DNA of 56,587 nt from an uncultured Alteromonadaceae bacterium (GTDB lineage: Bacteria; Pseudomonadota; Gammaproteobacteria; Enterobacterales; Alteromonadaceae): the NCBI GenBank assembly GCA_947494925.1, contig CANLWS010000017.1:1-56587 (forward strand). Reading direction: 5' to 3'. Under the pieces are notes generated by a model that did no database searches, had not been told where the DNA came from, and worked only from the letters and a program-made list of their open reading frames with translations. The number at the start of each line of letters is the position of its first letter. Positions within the stretch are counted from its first letter, which is position 1. Below, in pieces: positions 34,743 through 42,932 of the stretch. Both the position numbers and the translations under genes were made by a program.

Positions 34743-35995
34743 TAGATGGCGCCTCGTAAGCTGTAAAGTGGTTCGAGGATCCACTCAGTCAGACTTCTGT
34801 TTCCCAATTGAATGTCTGCACTCAGGGTCATTCCCGACTTTAAGCCGAGCCTTTTCCCATAAGCATTAACTGAATTGGAGGACAACACCGCTTTTACCAA
34901 ATAAACGGGTTCATTTGGCTTTTGCGGTGCAAAACGAAGTTCTTCTGGCAGACTGACCGCATCTGCAATCTGATTCACAGTACCTGCGTACAGGCCAAAT
35001 TTTTGATAAGGAAAAGCATCATAGCGGATTTCGATTGGTTGACCTGATTTCAGAAATCCAATAGCCCGTACTGGTACTAATAGATTTGCTTCGATTTGAG
35101 CATCTTCTGGCAGAATAGTGAGTAGGGGAACACCAGCCTGGGCTTTATAACCAGGTCTCGCTGCCAAATTAGACACAATTCCTCGCGCGGGTGCTCGTAA
35201 TATCTGTGAACGCTGGCTTTCAATTTGTATCATTTGCTGTGACTTTTCACTTTGCTCCTGTTCTATCAATGCCAGATTGTTAAGATGTTGTTGGGGTAAC
35301 AATGCCAGTTGCGATTGCAGCATCTTATTTTCATCGAAAATAGCAATGCGTTCCCGTATCAAACGTTGAAGGTCACTGTCGAGACTGAGTTGGTGTTCTA
35401 TCAAATCGTCCAGGGCTGCAGTGGAAATATGCCCTTGGCTTAACATATTTTGATGATGCTCCAGCTGTTTCTGTTTGATGGATAATCGTTGTTGGATGGC
35501 GTTAACCTGCTGCTCCAGACGTGAAAGGTTTTGCTCCGTAGATTCGATCTGAAATCTTAGATCTGCCATCTTTTGCTGATGAATGAGTTGCAACCTGCTT
35601 TTGCGTTGCGACAATATTCGAATTTGTTGTTGCAGCTCCTGGAACAACCTGGATTCAACGTGGCTGCCGTTTTCGAGCGTGCGCCCAGCATTGATAACCA
35701 GTAAGGATTGACCTTTGATAACCAGGTCTCCCTCGGTTACCAATACGCTGCCCATTTCTCCAGACGAGTCATCGGCATATACTTTCACCACACCTGATGA
35801 GGGTTCCAACCAGCCTTGTACTGTTTCTTTGTTGGCATATTCTCCCGTGATCAGCCAGGTGGATATGGCCAGGATCCAGCACAAAATAAACGCCAAGCCA
35901 AACACATGAGAAATTCTGGGTAGAAGCAATACCTCTCCATGTAACCTGTCTTTTTGATACTCGACCGCCTGGCGGCGAAATAAGCTTTCAGTCAT
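34742..35995 (-). CDS. HlyD-family periplasmic adaptor for peptide export
   Basis: A 417-residue membrane-fusion protein. A short cytoplasmic tail precedes one membrane helix (about 28-50, 'VFGLAFILCWILAISTWLI'). The periplasmic part has a biotinyl-lipoyl-like strand ('SGVVKVYADDSSGEMGSVLVTEGDLVIKGQ', read in pieces), a long Gln/Leu-rich coiled-coil hairpin (about 110-250), and a beta-barrel ending 'LRLGLKSGMTLSADIQLGNRSLTEWILEPL'-like. This matches the CvaA/HlyD partners of C39 exporters. It is the first gene of the operon; no TolC-like outer-membrane channel is encoded here, so a general one must serve. Confidence 0.88.
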   Translation of the reverse strand: MTESLFRRQAVEYQKDRLHGEVLLLPRISHVFGLAFILCWILAISTWLITGEYANKETVQGWLEPSSGVVKVYADDSSGEMGSVLVTEGDLVIKGQSLLVINAGRTLENGSHVESRLFQELQQQIRILSQRKSRLQLIHQQKMADLRFQIESTEQNLSRLEQQVNAIQQRLSIKQKQLEHHQNMLSQGHISTAALDDLIEHQLSLDSDLQRLIRERIAIFDENKMLQSQLALLPQQHLNNLALIEQEQSEKSQQMIQIESQRSQILRAPARGIVSNLAARPGYKAQAGVPLLTILPEDAQIEANLLVPVRAIGFLKSGQPIEIRYDAFPYQKFGLYAGTVNQIADAVSLPEELRFAPQKPNEPVYLVKAVLSSNSVNAYGKRLGLKSGMTLSADIQLGNRSLTEWILEPLYSLRGAI

Positions 35996-36028
35996 CAGCA
36001 GATCCCGTATGTATTATCATTGGGCAAT

Positions 36029-36042
36029 TATCACGAGTGATA
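36029..36042. promoter_or_regulatory. 14-bp palindrome upstream of peptide-export operon
   Basis: TATCACGAGTGATA is a perfect dyad (6+2+6) 34 nt before the adaptor ATG. It is a candidate operator for the solo GerE regulator or another factor. Position is suggestive; binding is untested. Confidence 0.4.
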
Positions 36043-36062
36043 TCCTTATAATTAGGAAACGG

Positions 36063-36381
36063 ATAATCCTTCCTTGGATTTTGTCTTCCATGAGCAAAAA
36101 ACAACGGGACGCGCTGTCAGCGTAAGTTCGTCATCCATGACATCTTTATCTTTGGTAAACACCTATGAGTAAATGCCAATCTGTTCTTTGCAAGGTTTCC
36201 GTACCAATACATTGCCCTTACGGACAAAATTCCCTGTTGCTTCCCTTCATTGTCATCAAATCCTTGATGAGACCGCTCCATGCAGGGTCATCCATGACTG
36301 ATGCCTTCCTTAGCGCGACCAACATAATATTCAATCTGACTTGACTGTATGTTGGTGGCACACGCTGACATCCTGTCAGCG
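36063..36381. repeat. Non-coding region rich in small repeats, possible interspersed element
   Basis: This covers most of the 559-nt gap 35996-36554. GTCATCCATGAC (itself an inverted repeat) occurs at 36130-36141 and 36287-36298. CTGTCAGCG occurs at 36114-36122 and 36373-36381, the second as half of CGCTGACA-TCC-TGTCAGCG (36363-36381). TCATCAA-ATCC-TTGATGA lies at 36253-36270. Short open frames exist on both strands but have no convincing start sites. It looks like a degenerate, repeat-bearing intergenic element; I see nothing else from 36382 to 36554. Confidence 0.4.
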
Positions 36382-36554
36382 AGAATTAGCTTAGGATTGT
36401 GTGAAAAAAGCTGCTAGCAAAGGTGGGTCGAATAATTTAAATATTGAGACGAAGCCAATAAATATATGGCCTGTAGCAATGCAGAAAATATTATGGAAAA
36501 GCGAACTATGAATTAAATAGCAAGGGGGACCGCAAGAATAACACTAGGCTGGGA

Positions 36555-36860
36555 TTAGAACTTAAGCCTGCCAAAGATGATATCTTTAAACATAACCCAA
36601 TCGCCTATGAAGCTGTAAATAGGATGTTTAAATGTGGCCGGTTTGTTGTGTTCAAAAAAGAAATGACCAACCCACGCAAATCCATAACCAACAACTGGAA
36701 GTAGCCACAACAACACCCATTGCTGTGAATAAATCACATAGGTAACAATTCCCAGAATCAGCGAGGAACCGATAAAGTGCAGTCGCCGGCAAGTCAGGTT
36801 CTGATGCTCAGACAAATAATAAGGATAAAACTCCGAAAAACTGTTGAATTGCTGCGACAT
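36555..36860 (-). CDS. DUF962 / Mpo1-like membrane protein
   Basis: A 101-residue protein of the DUF962 (Mpo1/YGL010w) family. The opening 'FYPYYLSEHQNLTCRRLHFIGSSL' with 'EHQN' and 'RRLHFIG', then membrane helices, 'YGFAWVGHFFFEHNKPATFKHP' and 'SFIGDWVMFKDIIFGRL' are diagnostic. The yeast member is a dioxygenase degrading 2-hydroxy fatty acids; conserved His residues that bind iron are visible here, but the bacterial role is unknown. ATG 36860 is preferred over a TTG at 36926 because the family starts there. Confidence 0.85.
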   Translation of the reverse strand: MSQQFNSFSEFYPYYLSEHQNLTCRRLHFIGSSLILGIVTYVIYSQQWVLLWLLPVVGYGFAWVGHFFFEHNKPATFKHPIYSFIGDWVMFKDIIFGRLKF

Positions 36861-36993
36861 GATATTGCTTCTAACTGGTCTGTGTGTATGGTTATTTGTT
36901 AATCTAACACAGACAAGTTTGCACAATTGTCGTCAATACGACAATTAGAATTGCACTTGCCAAAATTCAGTTCCACAAATAAAGGACCAGGAA

Positions 36994-37980
36994 GTGAAGT
37001 ACATAGAAGTTATTACCAATGAAGATACCGCCGACACTGTGGTAGGTATTGCGGCCCATTGCAATGTCACCGACATTAGGATGCGCAACGCAGATGAGGC
37101 AGGTCATCAGGAAATCAGAATTCTGGTCTCTGACGCAAAATTGCAGGAACTGCTCGATAAGCTAGAGGGTGCCCTTGGCAAGAAAGCAGATTCAAGGATT
37201 ACCGTACTGGCAGTAGAAAGCTACCTGCCAAGATCATCTGACTCAGAACGTAAAGAAGAAAAAAAGGCTGTTGCTGCGCGCGACGCCCTGTACAACGAAG
37301 TCGAAAGAAACTCTCATTTTGACGGCAATTTCGTGCTTTTAGTGGTGCTATCTACATTGGTTGCGGCAATCGGTATGTTGGAAAACAATGTTGCTGTGAT
37401 TATCGGGGCTATGGTTATTGCACCCTTGTTAGGGCCCAATCTGGCATTTGGCCTTGGGACAACCCTGGGTGACTGGACATTGATGTATAAGTCAGCGCTT
37501 ACGATCTTTTTTGGCGTTATCATCGCAATATTATTGTCTTTCGTCATGGCAATGTTCTGGCCCGAACAACCACAGAGTTTTGAATTGTTATCCCGTACCG
37601 AAGCCGGACTTGATTCTGTTGCTTTGGCCCTTGCTTCTGGCGCTGCTGCCGCGCTTTCATTAAGTACTGGGTTATCCAGCGTTTTGGTAGGGGTGATGGT
37701 TGCCGTCGCTCTGTTACCACCTGCCTCAACAGTCGGGATTATGCTGGGGTATGGCGAAACAGATTTGGCAAAAGGTGCGTTGGTACTGCTTGGTATCAAC
37801 ATCGCCAGCGTCAATCTGGCCTGTAATCTGGTTTTCTTTTTTAAAGGAATTAGCCCCAGAACATGGCGTGAAAAAGCGAAGGCAAAAAAGGCTTCGTTCA
37901 TTTACGCTGCTGTCTGGTCACTGACATTATTGTTATTGATACTGGTTGTTTATACCAAACCGGTGGTTGTAAATACCTAA
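36994..37980 (+). CDS. DUF389 (TIGR00341) hydrophobic membrane protein
   Basis: A 328-residue protein. Residues 1-100 form a soluble ACT-like N-terminal domain ('KYIEVITNEDTADTVVGIA'). About six membrane helices follow, with the DUF389 signatures 'NNVAVIIGAMVIAPLLGPNLAFGLG' and 'TGLSSVLVGVMVAVALLPPAST'. The family is unassigned in function. A GTG start is used with AAAGGA upstream. The next gene begins 44 nt after. Confidence 0.85.
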   Translation: MKYIEVITNEDTADTVVGIAAHCNVTDIRMRNADEAGHQEIRILVSDAKLQELLDKLEGALGKKADSRITVLAVESYLPRSSDSERKEEKKAVAARDALYNEVERNSHFDGNFVLLVVLSTLVAAIGMLENNVAVIIGAMVIAPLLGPNLAFGLGTTLGDWTLMYKSALTIFFGVIIAILLSFVMAMFWPEQPQSFELLSRTEAGLDSVALALASGAAAALSLSTGLSSVLVGVMVAVALLPPASTVGIMLGYGETDLAKGALVLLGINIASVNLACNLVFFFKGISPRTWREKAKAKKASFIYAAVWSLTLLLLILVVYTKPVVVNT

Positions 37981-38024
37981 GCTGTCCCCACTATAGAAAA
38001 CAGAATTAGAACCTGGATAAACAC

Positions 38025-38870
38025 ATGCAGAATATTGTTGATATAACCCTGGAAAACTTCCAGCAGATTATTTTAGAAGAATCAAAAAGTAAGTTTATCC
38101 TGGTAGATTTCTGGGCAAACGATTGCGAGCCTTGTGACGAACTTCTGCCTATATTAAGCCGCATTACCGCGGAGCATACAGACAGCTTGATATTTGCCAG
38201 AGTGAATTGCGATGAGCAGCAACAAATTGCCGGGCAATTCGGTATACGTAGTCTCCCTACAGTCATTTTAGTAAAAGATGGCCAACCAGTTGATGGTTTT
38301 GCGGGTCCACAACCTGAATCGGAAATACGCGGCATGCTGGAAAAACACCTTCCCAAGGCGGAAGATGGATTATATCTGCAGGCTGCTGAATACATTAATG
38401 CCGGAGATTTCCAGCAAGCATTTCCTCTTATTAAGCAGGCTTTTGAACTGAATTCGGAACGCATTGACATTAAATTGGCATTCGCAGACTGCAGCGTTGA
38501 GATGGGCAATATTGTCCAGGCCAATGATTTGCTTGCGACGGTTGGGCTAGTCGATCAAGACGCTTATTACCAAAGTATTTTGGGCAAGATTCAACTTGCC
38601 GAACAGGCCGCTGAATCACCTGAAATTAAAGCTCTGCAAACCAAGCTTGCCCAGAATCCCGATGACATGCAGTTAAAAGTGGAATTGGCTGTTCAGCTGC
38701 ATCAGGCAAATCAACATGAGGAAGCCTTAGAGCTCCTATTTGCCGTGTTGATTAAAGATCTGAATTTTGCAGAGGCGAAAAAGACGACCTTGGACATGAT
38801 CAATGCGCTACCTGATGGGGAGCCGCTCAAATCTAAATATCGCCGTAAGATATACAGTTTATTGTATTGA
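38025..38870 (+). CDS. cnoX: Thioredoxin-TPR co-chaperone, CnoX/YbbN-like
   Basis: A 281-residue cytoplasmic protein. A thioredoxin domain (1-108) has an active-site-like C34-E-P-C37 ('FWANDCEPCDEL') and cis-Pro region 'IRSLPTVILV'. A TPR-type helical domain (115-281) follows, with 'AAEYINAGDFQQAFPLIKQAFELN' and 'LAVQLHQANQHEEALELLF'. This is the CnoX (YbbN) layout: a holdase that cooperates with GroEL and DnaK. The E. coli protein lacks the first Cys, so the CxxC here may keep redox activity, as reported for some other bacteria. Confidence 0.85.
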   Translation: MQNIVDITLENFQQIILEESKSKFILVDFWANDCEPCDELLPILSRITAEHTDSLIFARVNCDEQQQIAGQFGIRSLPTVILVKDGQPVDGFAGPQPESEIRGMLEKHLPKAEDGLYLQAAEYINAGDFQQAFPLIKQAFELNSERIDIKLAFADCSVEMGNIVQANDLLATVGLVDQDAYYQSILGKIQLAEQAAESPEIKALQTKLAQNPDDMQLKVELAVQLHQANQHEEALELLFAVLIKDLNFAEAKKTTLDMINALPDGEPLKSKYRRKIYSLLY

Positions 38871-39039
38871 TATACAGACGTCCGGGTAGAGTGGCTTACC
38901 CCAAACCGGGATAGACAAAGCCTCTCAGTGCCGAGCACCCAGTTGATGACGCAGGCTTGATTTAAATTCAATCGACATCTCTTATCCCGAGTTGTGGTTA
39001 GATAATCGACTTTTTGGATGTGGGAAACTCAAAGATGAA

Positions 39040-39057
39040 ACAGACGGCTCTGTCTGT
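39040..39057 (-). terminator. Possible terminator of gppA
   Basis: Stem ACAGAC / GTCTGT with a 6-nt loop is followed on the - strand by TTTCATCTTTG, about 75 nt after the gppA stop. It lies in the 260-nt gap 38871-39130, where nothing else was recognised. Confidence 0.4.
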
Positions 39058-39130
39058 GGTTTACAATGACAGAGTTTATTTCACCATAACGAAATTGAAG
39101 TGTGAATATTTTGAAAAAGAGGTTCTCTTC

Positions 39131-40642
39131 TTAATTACAGTTTAGCTGCCAACCCACTTTGTGTTGAAGCCACTTCTCATTTGCCAGTTCTGCATCGATT
39201 AGCGGGTGTGTTTTCAGCCACTTTTCCGGAAAAGATAAATGCCATATGTCCCCCTCAATTTTAAGGGAGATATCCGGCAGAATATTGTCTTTGCGGCGCA
39301 TCGATAACAAGCAAGAAAGCCGTAAAATTCGTGATAGCGCGCGCATCAAAGGTTGCAAGTCGGTGTGGTAGGCGTCAAATAGGTGCGGGTCAATCGTTTG
39401 CCTATGACCCATTACCAGGTCGCGAATGCTTTGACGTTGGAGTTGTGTATAGCCAACAAGAGGCAGGTGAGACAGTATGTACGCTCCGTGCATGTGATAT
39501 TGCTTGTATTCGATATGCAAGCCTATTTCATGCAACATTGCCGCAGCGGTTAACACCGTTCTGGCATCAAAATTACAGATGTTGGATTGTTCGCAAAGTT
39601 GTGCATACAGATTGCTGGCTACCAGTGTCACACGGTTAGCCTGTTCGGGCTCAATGTGAAAGCGTTCAACAACTTCATCAAGGGATGTACTTCGTCTGTC
39701 GTTTTTCTCGATATTTTCCAACATGCCATATATCAGGCCTTCACGAAGGGCGCCACCTGAGATCTGCATCTCTTCAATTTTTAACTGCTCGAAAAGTGCG
39801 ATCAAAATTGCCAGACCGCTTGGGAATATTGCTCGGCGACTTTCTGACAATCCTTCGATAGCCAGATCATCCACGTGCTGACAATCAATGCACTGTTGCA
39901 TTAAATTGTGCAGATAGTCGAGTCGAATGGCATCGCTGATGTCTTGTGCCACCAGAATTTCGACTATTGCTTGTGGTGTGCCAGATGCGCCAAGGCATTG
40001 TTCCCAATCGAAACAGACGAAATCTTCTTTTACTGGTAACAGTTTTTGTTTAGCTTCATGAATCGCGTTCTGGAAGTTTTCCTGAAGCAGTTTACCTTGC
40101 TCAAAATAACGCTCCATAAAGGTTACACAGCCCATATCCAGACTTACCAGATTGATGGGTTGCATGTCGTTTCCCACTATCACTTCAGTACTGGCTCCGC
40201 CAATATCGATGACAAGCGAATTCCCTTGATTTGCCGACGTGTAGGCCACACCCAGATAAATCTGTTTTGCTTCTTCCTCACCGCTGATCACTTCAAGTTT
40301 GTGCTTGAGGATTTGCTCAGCTTTGGCAATAAATTTATCGGCATTTTTGGCGAGTCGTAATGTTGCGGTGCCAACAACTTTGATGTTGGAAAGTGGGATG
40401 TCTTCAAGTCGTTCAGCGAAGGTTTCAAGGCATTTCCAGCCTCTTTCCATACTGACTTCATCGAGAATCATGTCATCGTCAAGTCCGGCTGCCAGGCGGA
40501 CTTTTTGTTTAACTTTACCGATAATTTGAACACTACCAGCAATGACTCTGACAATCACCAGATGAAAACTGTTAGATCCTAAATCGACAGCAGCATAAAG
40601 CTGTTCTTGCTTGCTTTGTGATGACACTGCCTGAATATTCAT
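39131..40642 (-). CDS. gppA: Ppx/GppA phosphatase, probably guanosine pentaphosphatase
   Basis: A 503-residue actin/Hsp70-fold phosphatase. Motifs are 'YAAVDLGSNSFHLVIVRV' (phosphate 1), 'ISGEEEAKQIYLGV', 'SLVIDIGGASTEVIVG' (phosphate 2) and 'ISGGALREGLIYGML'. A C-terminal HD-like helical region ('AAMLHEIGLHIEYKQYHMHGAYIL') follows. It hydrolyses the terminal phosphate of pppGpp and/or exopolyphosphate. Location next to rhlB, trxA and rho reproduces the gppA locus of E. coli, hence the name; sequence alone does not separate GppA from Ppx. Start and rhlB stop overlap as TAATG. Confidence 0.88.
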   Translation of the reverse strand: MNIQAVSSQSKQEQLYAAVDLGSNSFHLVIVRVIAGSVQIIGKVKQKVRLAAGLDDDMILDEVSMERGWKCLETFAERLEDIPLSNIKVVGTATLRLAKNADKFIAKAEQILKHKLEVISGEEEAKQIYLGVAYTSANQGNSLVIDIGGASTEVIVGNDMQPINLVSLDMGCVTFMERYFEQGKLLQENFQNAIHEAKQKLLPVKEDFVCFDWEQCLGASGTPQAIVEILVAQDISDAIRLDYLHNLMQQCIDCQHVDDLAIEGLSESRRAIFPSGLAILIALFEQLKIEEMQISGGALREGLIYGMLENIEKNDRRSTSLDEVVERFHIEPEQANRVTLVASNLYAQLCEQSNICNFDARTVLTAAAMLHEIGLHIEYKQYHMHGAYILSHLPLVGYTQLQRQSIRDLVMGHRQTIDPHLFDAYHTDLQPLMRALSRILRLSCLLSMRRKDNILPDISLKIEGDIWHLSFPEKWLKTHPLIDAELANEKWLQHKVGWQLNCN

Positions 40643-41901
40643 TAACGTCTGTTACCTCTTCCTGCCGGACTCCGCTTTTGATAATTTTTGCCGCTTTGTA
40701 AGCGCTTTTTATATTGTGGCTTAGGCGGCGTGATGTCATCAAGCAAAGAGCCACTATCATAATTACTGACGGGTATAGTATGACTGATATACTCTTCTAT
40801 GGCAGGCAGGTTCAGCGCATATTTTTCGCAGGCAAAACTGATAGCGTGTCCACTGGCACCAGCTCGGCCTGTCCGACCAATTCTGTGAACATAATCTTCG
40901 GCGTCGTCAGGTAGGTCAAAGTTAAACACATGGCTCACTTTTGGAATGTGCAACCCTCGCGCAGCAACATCGGTAGCGACAAGAACATCCAGTTTTTCTT
41001 TACTGAAATCTTCGAGAATTTTTAATCGCTTTTTCTGCGGAACATCGCCACTTAGCAAACCAACTCTATGATCATCGGCTTTCAACCAGTCATGCACGTT
41101 TTCACAACTGTGCTTAGTATTGGCAAAAACAATGGCTTTTTCAGGCCATTCATCTTCCATCAAAGTCAGAAGCAATTTCATTTTATCTTCGTCTGACGGG
41201 TAAAATAATTCTTCCTGCACTCGGCTCGCTGTCTTTTGTTCAGGCTCAACCTGCACATGCAGCGGATTGTTCATATGTTCATAGGCTAATTCCTGAACTC
41301 GGTATGACAATGTTGCTGAAAACAGCATACTCAAACGGTCTGCAGGTTTAGGCATGCGGCGGAACATAAAACGAATGTCTTTTATAAAGCCAAGATCAAA
41401 CATCCGATCGGCTTCATCCAGTACCGCAACCTGGATATTTTCCAAAGAAAATACTTTTTGTTTGTAGTAGTCAATGATGCGCCCTGTGGTGCCGATAATA
41501 ATATCTACACCTGATTGCAGTTTTTCCCGTTGACTTTGGTAACCTTCGCCCCCATAAATCAATCCAAGTGACAAGCCTGTGTGCTTGCTAAGCAATTCAG
41601 CATCATTAAAGATCTGTACCGCTAACTCCCTTGTTGGTGCCATGATAATGGCTTTAGGCTGCTTTTTCCCTTCAGTGGGATTAGTCAGTAAGTGATGAAA
41701 AGTCGCAACCAGAAAGGCGATGGTTTTACCCGTCCCGGTTTGCGCCTGACCAGCAATGTCCTGTCCTTCAAGCAACGGAGGAATACTTAGCGCCTGGATT
41801 GGCGTGCAGTGACGGAAGTTTGCTTCTGACAGTGCCTTAACCACGTTTTCGTGTATAGGCAAATCAGAAAAATGTGTATCAGTTAAATGTGTTGTTTGCA
41901 T
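40642..41901 (-). CDS. rhlB: ATP-dependent RNA helicase RhlB
   Basis: A 419-residue DEAD-box helicase. Q motif '[20 protein letters not shown]', motif I '[12 protein letters not shown]', Ia 'APTRELAVQ', II '[13 protein letters not shown]', III 'FSATLS', IV-V '[13 protein letters not shown]' and VI '[10 protein letters not shown]' are all intact. A basic C-terminal tail ('[22 protein letters not shown]') is typical of RhlB, the helicase of the RNase E degradosome that unwinds mRNA for decay. First gene of the rhlB-gppA pair and divergent from trxA. Confidence 0.93.
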   Translation of the reverse strand: MQTTHLTDTHFSDLPIHENVVKALSEANFRHCTPIQALSIPPLLEGQDIAGQAQTGTGKTIAFLVATFHHLLTNPTEGKKQPKAIIMAPTRELAVQIFNDAELLSKHTGLSLGLIYGGEGYQSQREKLQSGVDIIIGTTGRIIDYYKQKVFSLENIQVAVLDEADRMFDLGFIKDIRFMFRRMPKPADRLSMLFSATLSYRVQELAYEHMNNPLHVQVEPEQKTASRVQEELFYPSDEDKMKLLLTLMEDEWPEKAIVFANTKHSCENVHDWLKADDHRVGLLSGDVPQKKRLKILEDFSKEKLDVLVATDVAARGLHIPKVSHVFNFDLPDDAEDYVHRIGRTGRAGASGHAISFACEKYALNLPAIEEYISHTIPVSNYDSGSLLDDITPPKPQYKKRLQSGKNYQKRSPAGRGNRR

Positions 41902-41921
41902 AGCTTATAGCTTATCAGTGC

Positions 41922-41949
41922 TTGCATTAAAAATCAGTTTCTATATAAC
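41922..41949 (+). promoter_or_regulatory. Sigma-70-type promoter for trxA
   Basis: TTGCAT (41922-41927), a 16-nt spacer and TATAAC (41944-41949) lie about 50 nt before the trxA ATG in the rhlB-trxA divergent region. Confidence 0.55.
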
Positions 41950-42002
41950 TCTCATGACTATGCTGAATTTGGTTCAGCGAGAGACCAATTACGGAGAAAA
42001 GT

Positions 42003-42329
42003 ATGAGCGACAAAATTATCAAGCTATCTGATGATAGTTTCGAGGCCGATGTTATCAATGCTAGCGGTCCTGTTCTGGTTGATTTTTGGGCAGAATGGTG
42101 TGGCCCTTGTAAAATGATCGCGCCAATTTTAGAAGAAGTCGCTGGCGAGTTCGACGGCAAGTTAACAGTTGCCAAGTTGAATGTCGATGAAAATAATGAA
42201 ACACCGCCTAAGTATGGTATCCGTGGGATCCCGACTTTGTTGCTGTTTAAAGACGGAAATGTTGCTGCAACTAAAGTAGGTGCATTGTCGAAAACGCAAC
42301 TAGAAGAATTTTTGAACGACAATATCTGA
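42003..42329 (+). CDS. trxA: Thioredoxin 1
   Basis: A 108-residue thioredoxin. The active site is W32-C33-G34-P35-C36 in '[18 protein letters not shown]', the cis-proline loop is '[12 protein letters not shown]', and the buried Asp is in 'GPVLVDFW'. Length and sequence match E. coli TrxA, the NADPH/thioredoxin-reductase-linked disulfide reductant. It is monocistronic between its own promoter and a strong terminator; rho lies 2 kb downstream, with two small units inserted between. Confidence 0.95.
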   Translation: MSDKIIKLSDDSFEADVINASGPVLVDFWAEWCGPCKMIAPILEEVAGEFDGKLTVAKLNVDENNETPPKYGIRGIPTLLLFKDGNVAATKVGALSKTQLEEFLNDNI

Positions 42330-42349
42330 GTCGTCTGATTTCGAAAAAG

Positions 42350-42375
42350 AAGCCCGGTTTATTCGGGCTTTTTTT
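42350..42375 (+). terminator. Terminator of trxA
   Basis: AAGCCCG / CGGGCTT stem with a 7-nt loop followed by seven T in total, 20 nt after the trxA stop. Confidence 0.85.
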
Positions 42376-42477
42376 ATACCTGAGTACAATACAAAATATG
42401 TAAAACTATTGACCACGATTACCGCTACAACGTACTCTCCTTGGGAAATTTTTATTAATAAATTTAAGGAGTTAGCT

Positions 42478-42870
42478 ATGTTGAAAAAAATCGCCACCCT
42501 CGGATGTGGCTTAGTTTTATCCATCAATGCGTTTGCAGCTGAATATCATGGTTATGTGCGAGGTGTTTATCTGAAAGAAGATGGATTAATGCGTATATCT
42601 ATGGGAAGTGATACCAGCACAGCAACAGCTTGTGCAGGTGTATTCGATACCACACAATTTGATTTTACGATTGACAACAGCAACGCACATATTGCCGCAA
42701 ACTGGTTACCCTTGCTGGAAAGTGCACGTCAGGCAAAAATGGCACAGGAAGGTGCTACAAGTTTACCGCATCCGGCAAGTGACCCGGCGCTGATAAAAAT
42801 TGGTTATTCGGTCAACAACAATGTGTGTGAAATTGACTACGTCTATTACTTGCATTGGTACAATTTATAA
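42478..42870 (+). CDS. Small secreted protein of unknown function
   Basis: A 130-residue exported protein. The signal peptide is residues 1-20 ('IATLGCGLVLSINAFAA'). The mature 110 residues contain two cysteines ('TATACAGVFDTT' and 'NNNVCEIDYVYYLHWYNL') that could pair. No known domain was recognised, though the size and 'YHGYVRGVYL' opening suggest a small beta-rich extracellular protein. ATG 42478 has AAGGAG 6 nt upstream. It is a single-gene unit with its own terminator nearly identical to that of trxA. Confidence 0.72.
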   Translation: MLKKIATLGCGLVLSINAFAAEYHGYVRGVYLKEDGLMRISMGSDTSTATACAGVFDTTQFDFTIDNSNAHIAANWLPLLESARQAKMAQEGATSLPHPASDPALIKIGYSVNNNVCEIDYVYYLHWYNL

Positions 42871-42906
42871 AACTAAGCTGATGACTTGCACAGTTATTAG
42901 AAATAC

Positions 42907-42932
42907 AAGCCCGGTTTACCCGGGCTTTTTTT
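42907..42932 (+). terminator. Terminator of small secreted protein gene
   Basis: AAGCCCGG / CCGGGCTT stem, loop TTTAC, then a run of T. Almost the same 26 nt as the trxA terminator. Confidence 0.85.

Noticed and set aside
36165..36344. A 59-codon + strand ORF in the gap upstream of the export operon
   Set aside because: No ribosome binding site, no recognisable pattern, and it crosses several inverted repeats.
37314..37901. A 195-codon - strand open frame opposite the DUF389 gene
   Set aside because: Low-complexity Ala/Thr/Pro-rich translation is typical of an antisense shadow of a hydrophobic gene; DUF389 on the + strand is clearly the real gene.
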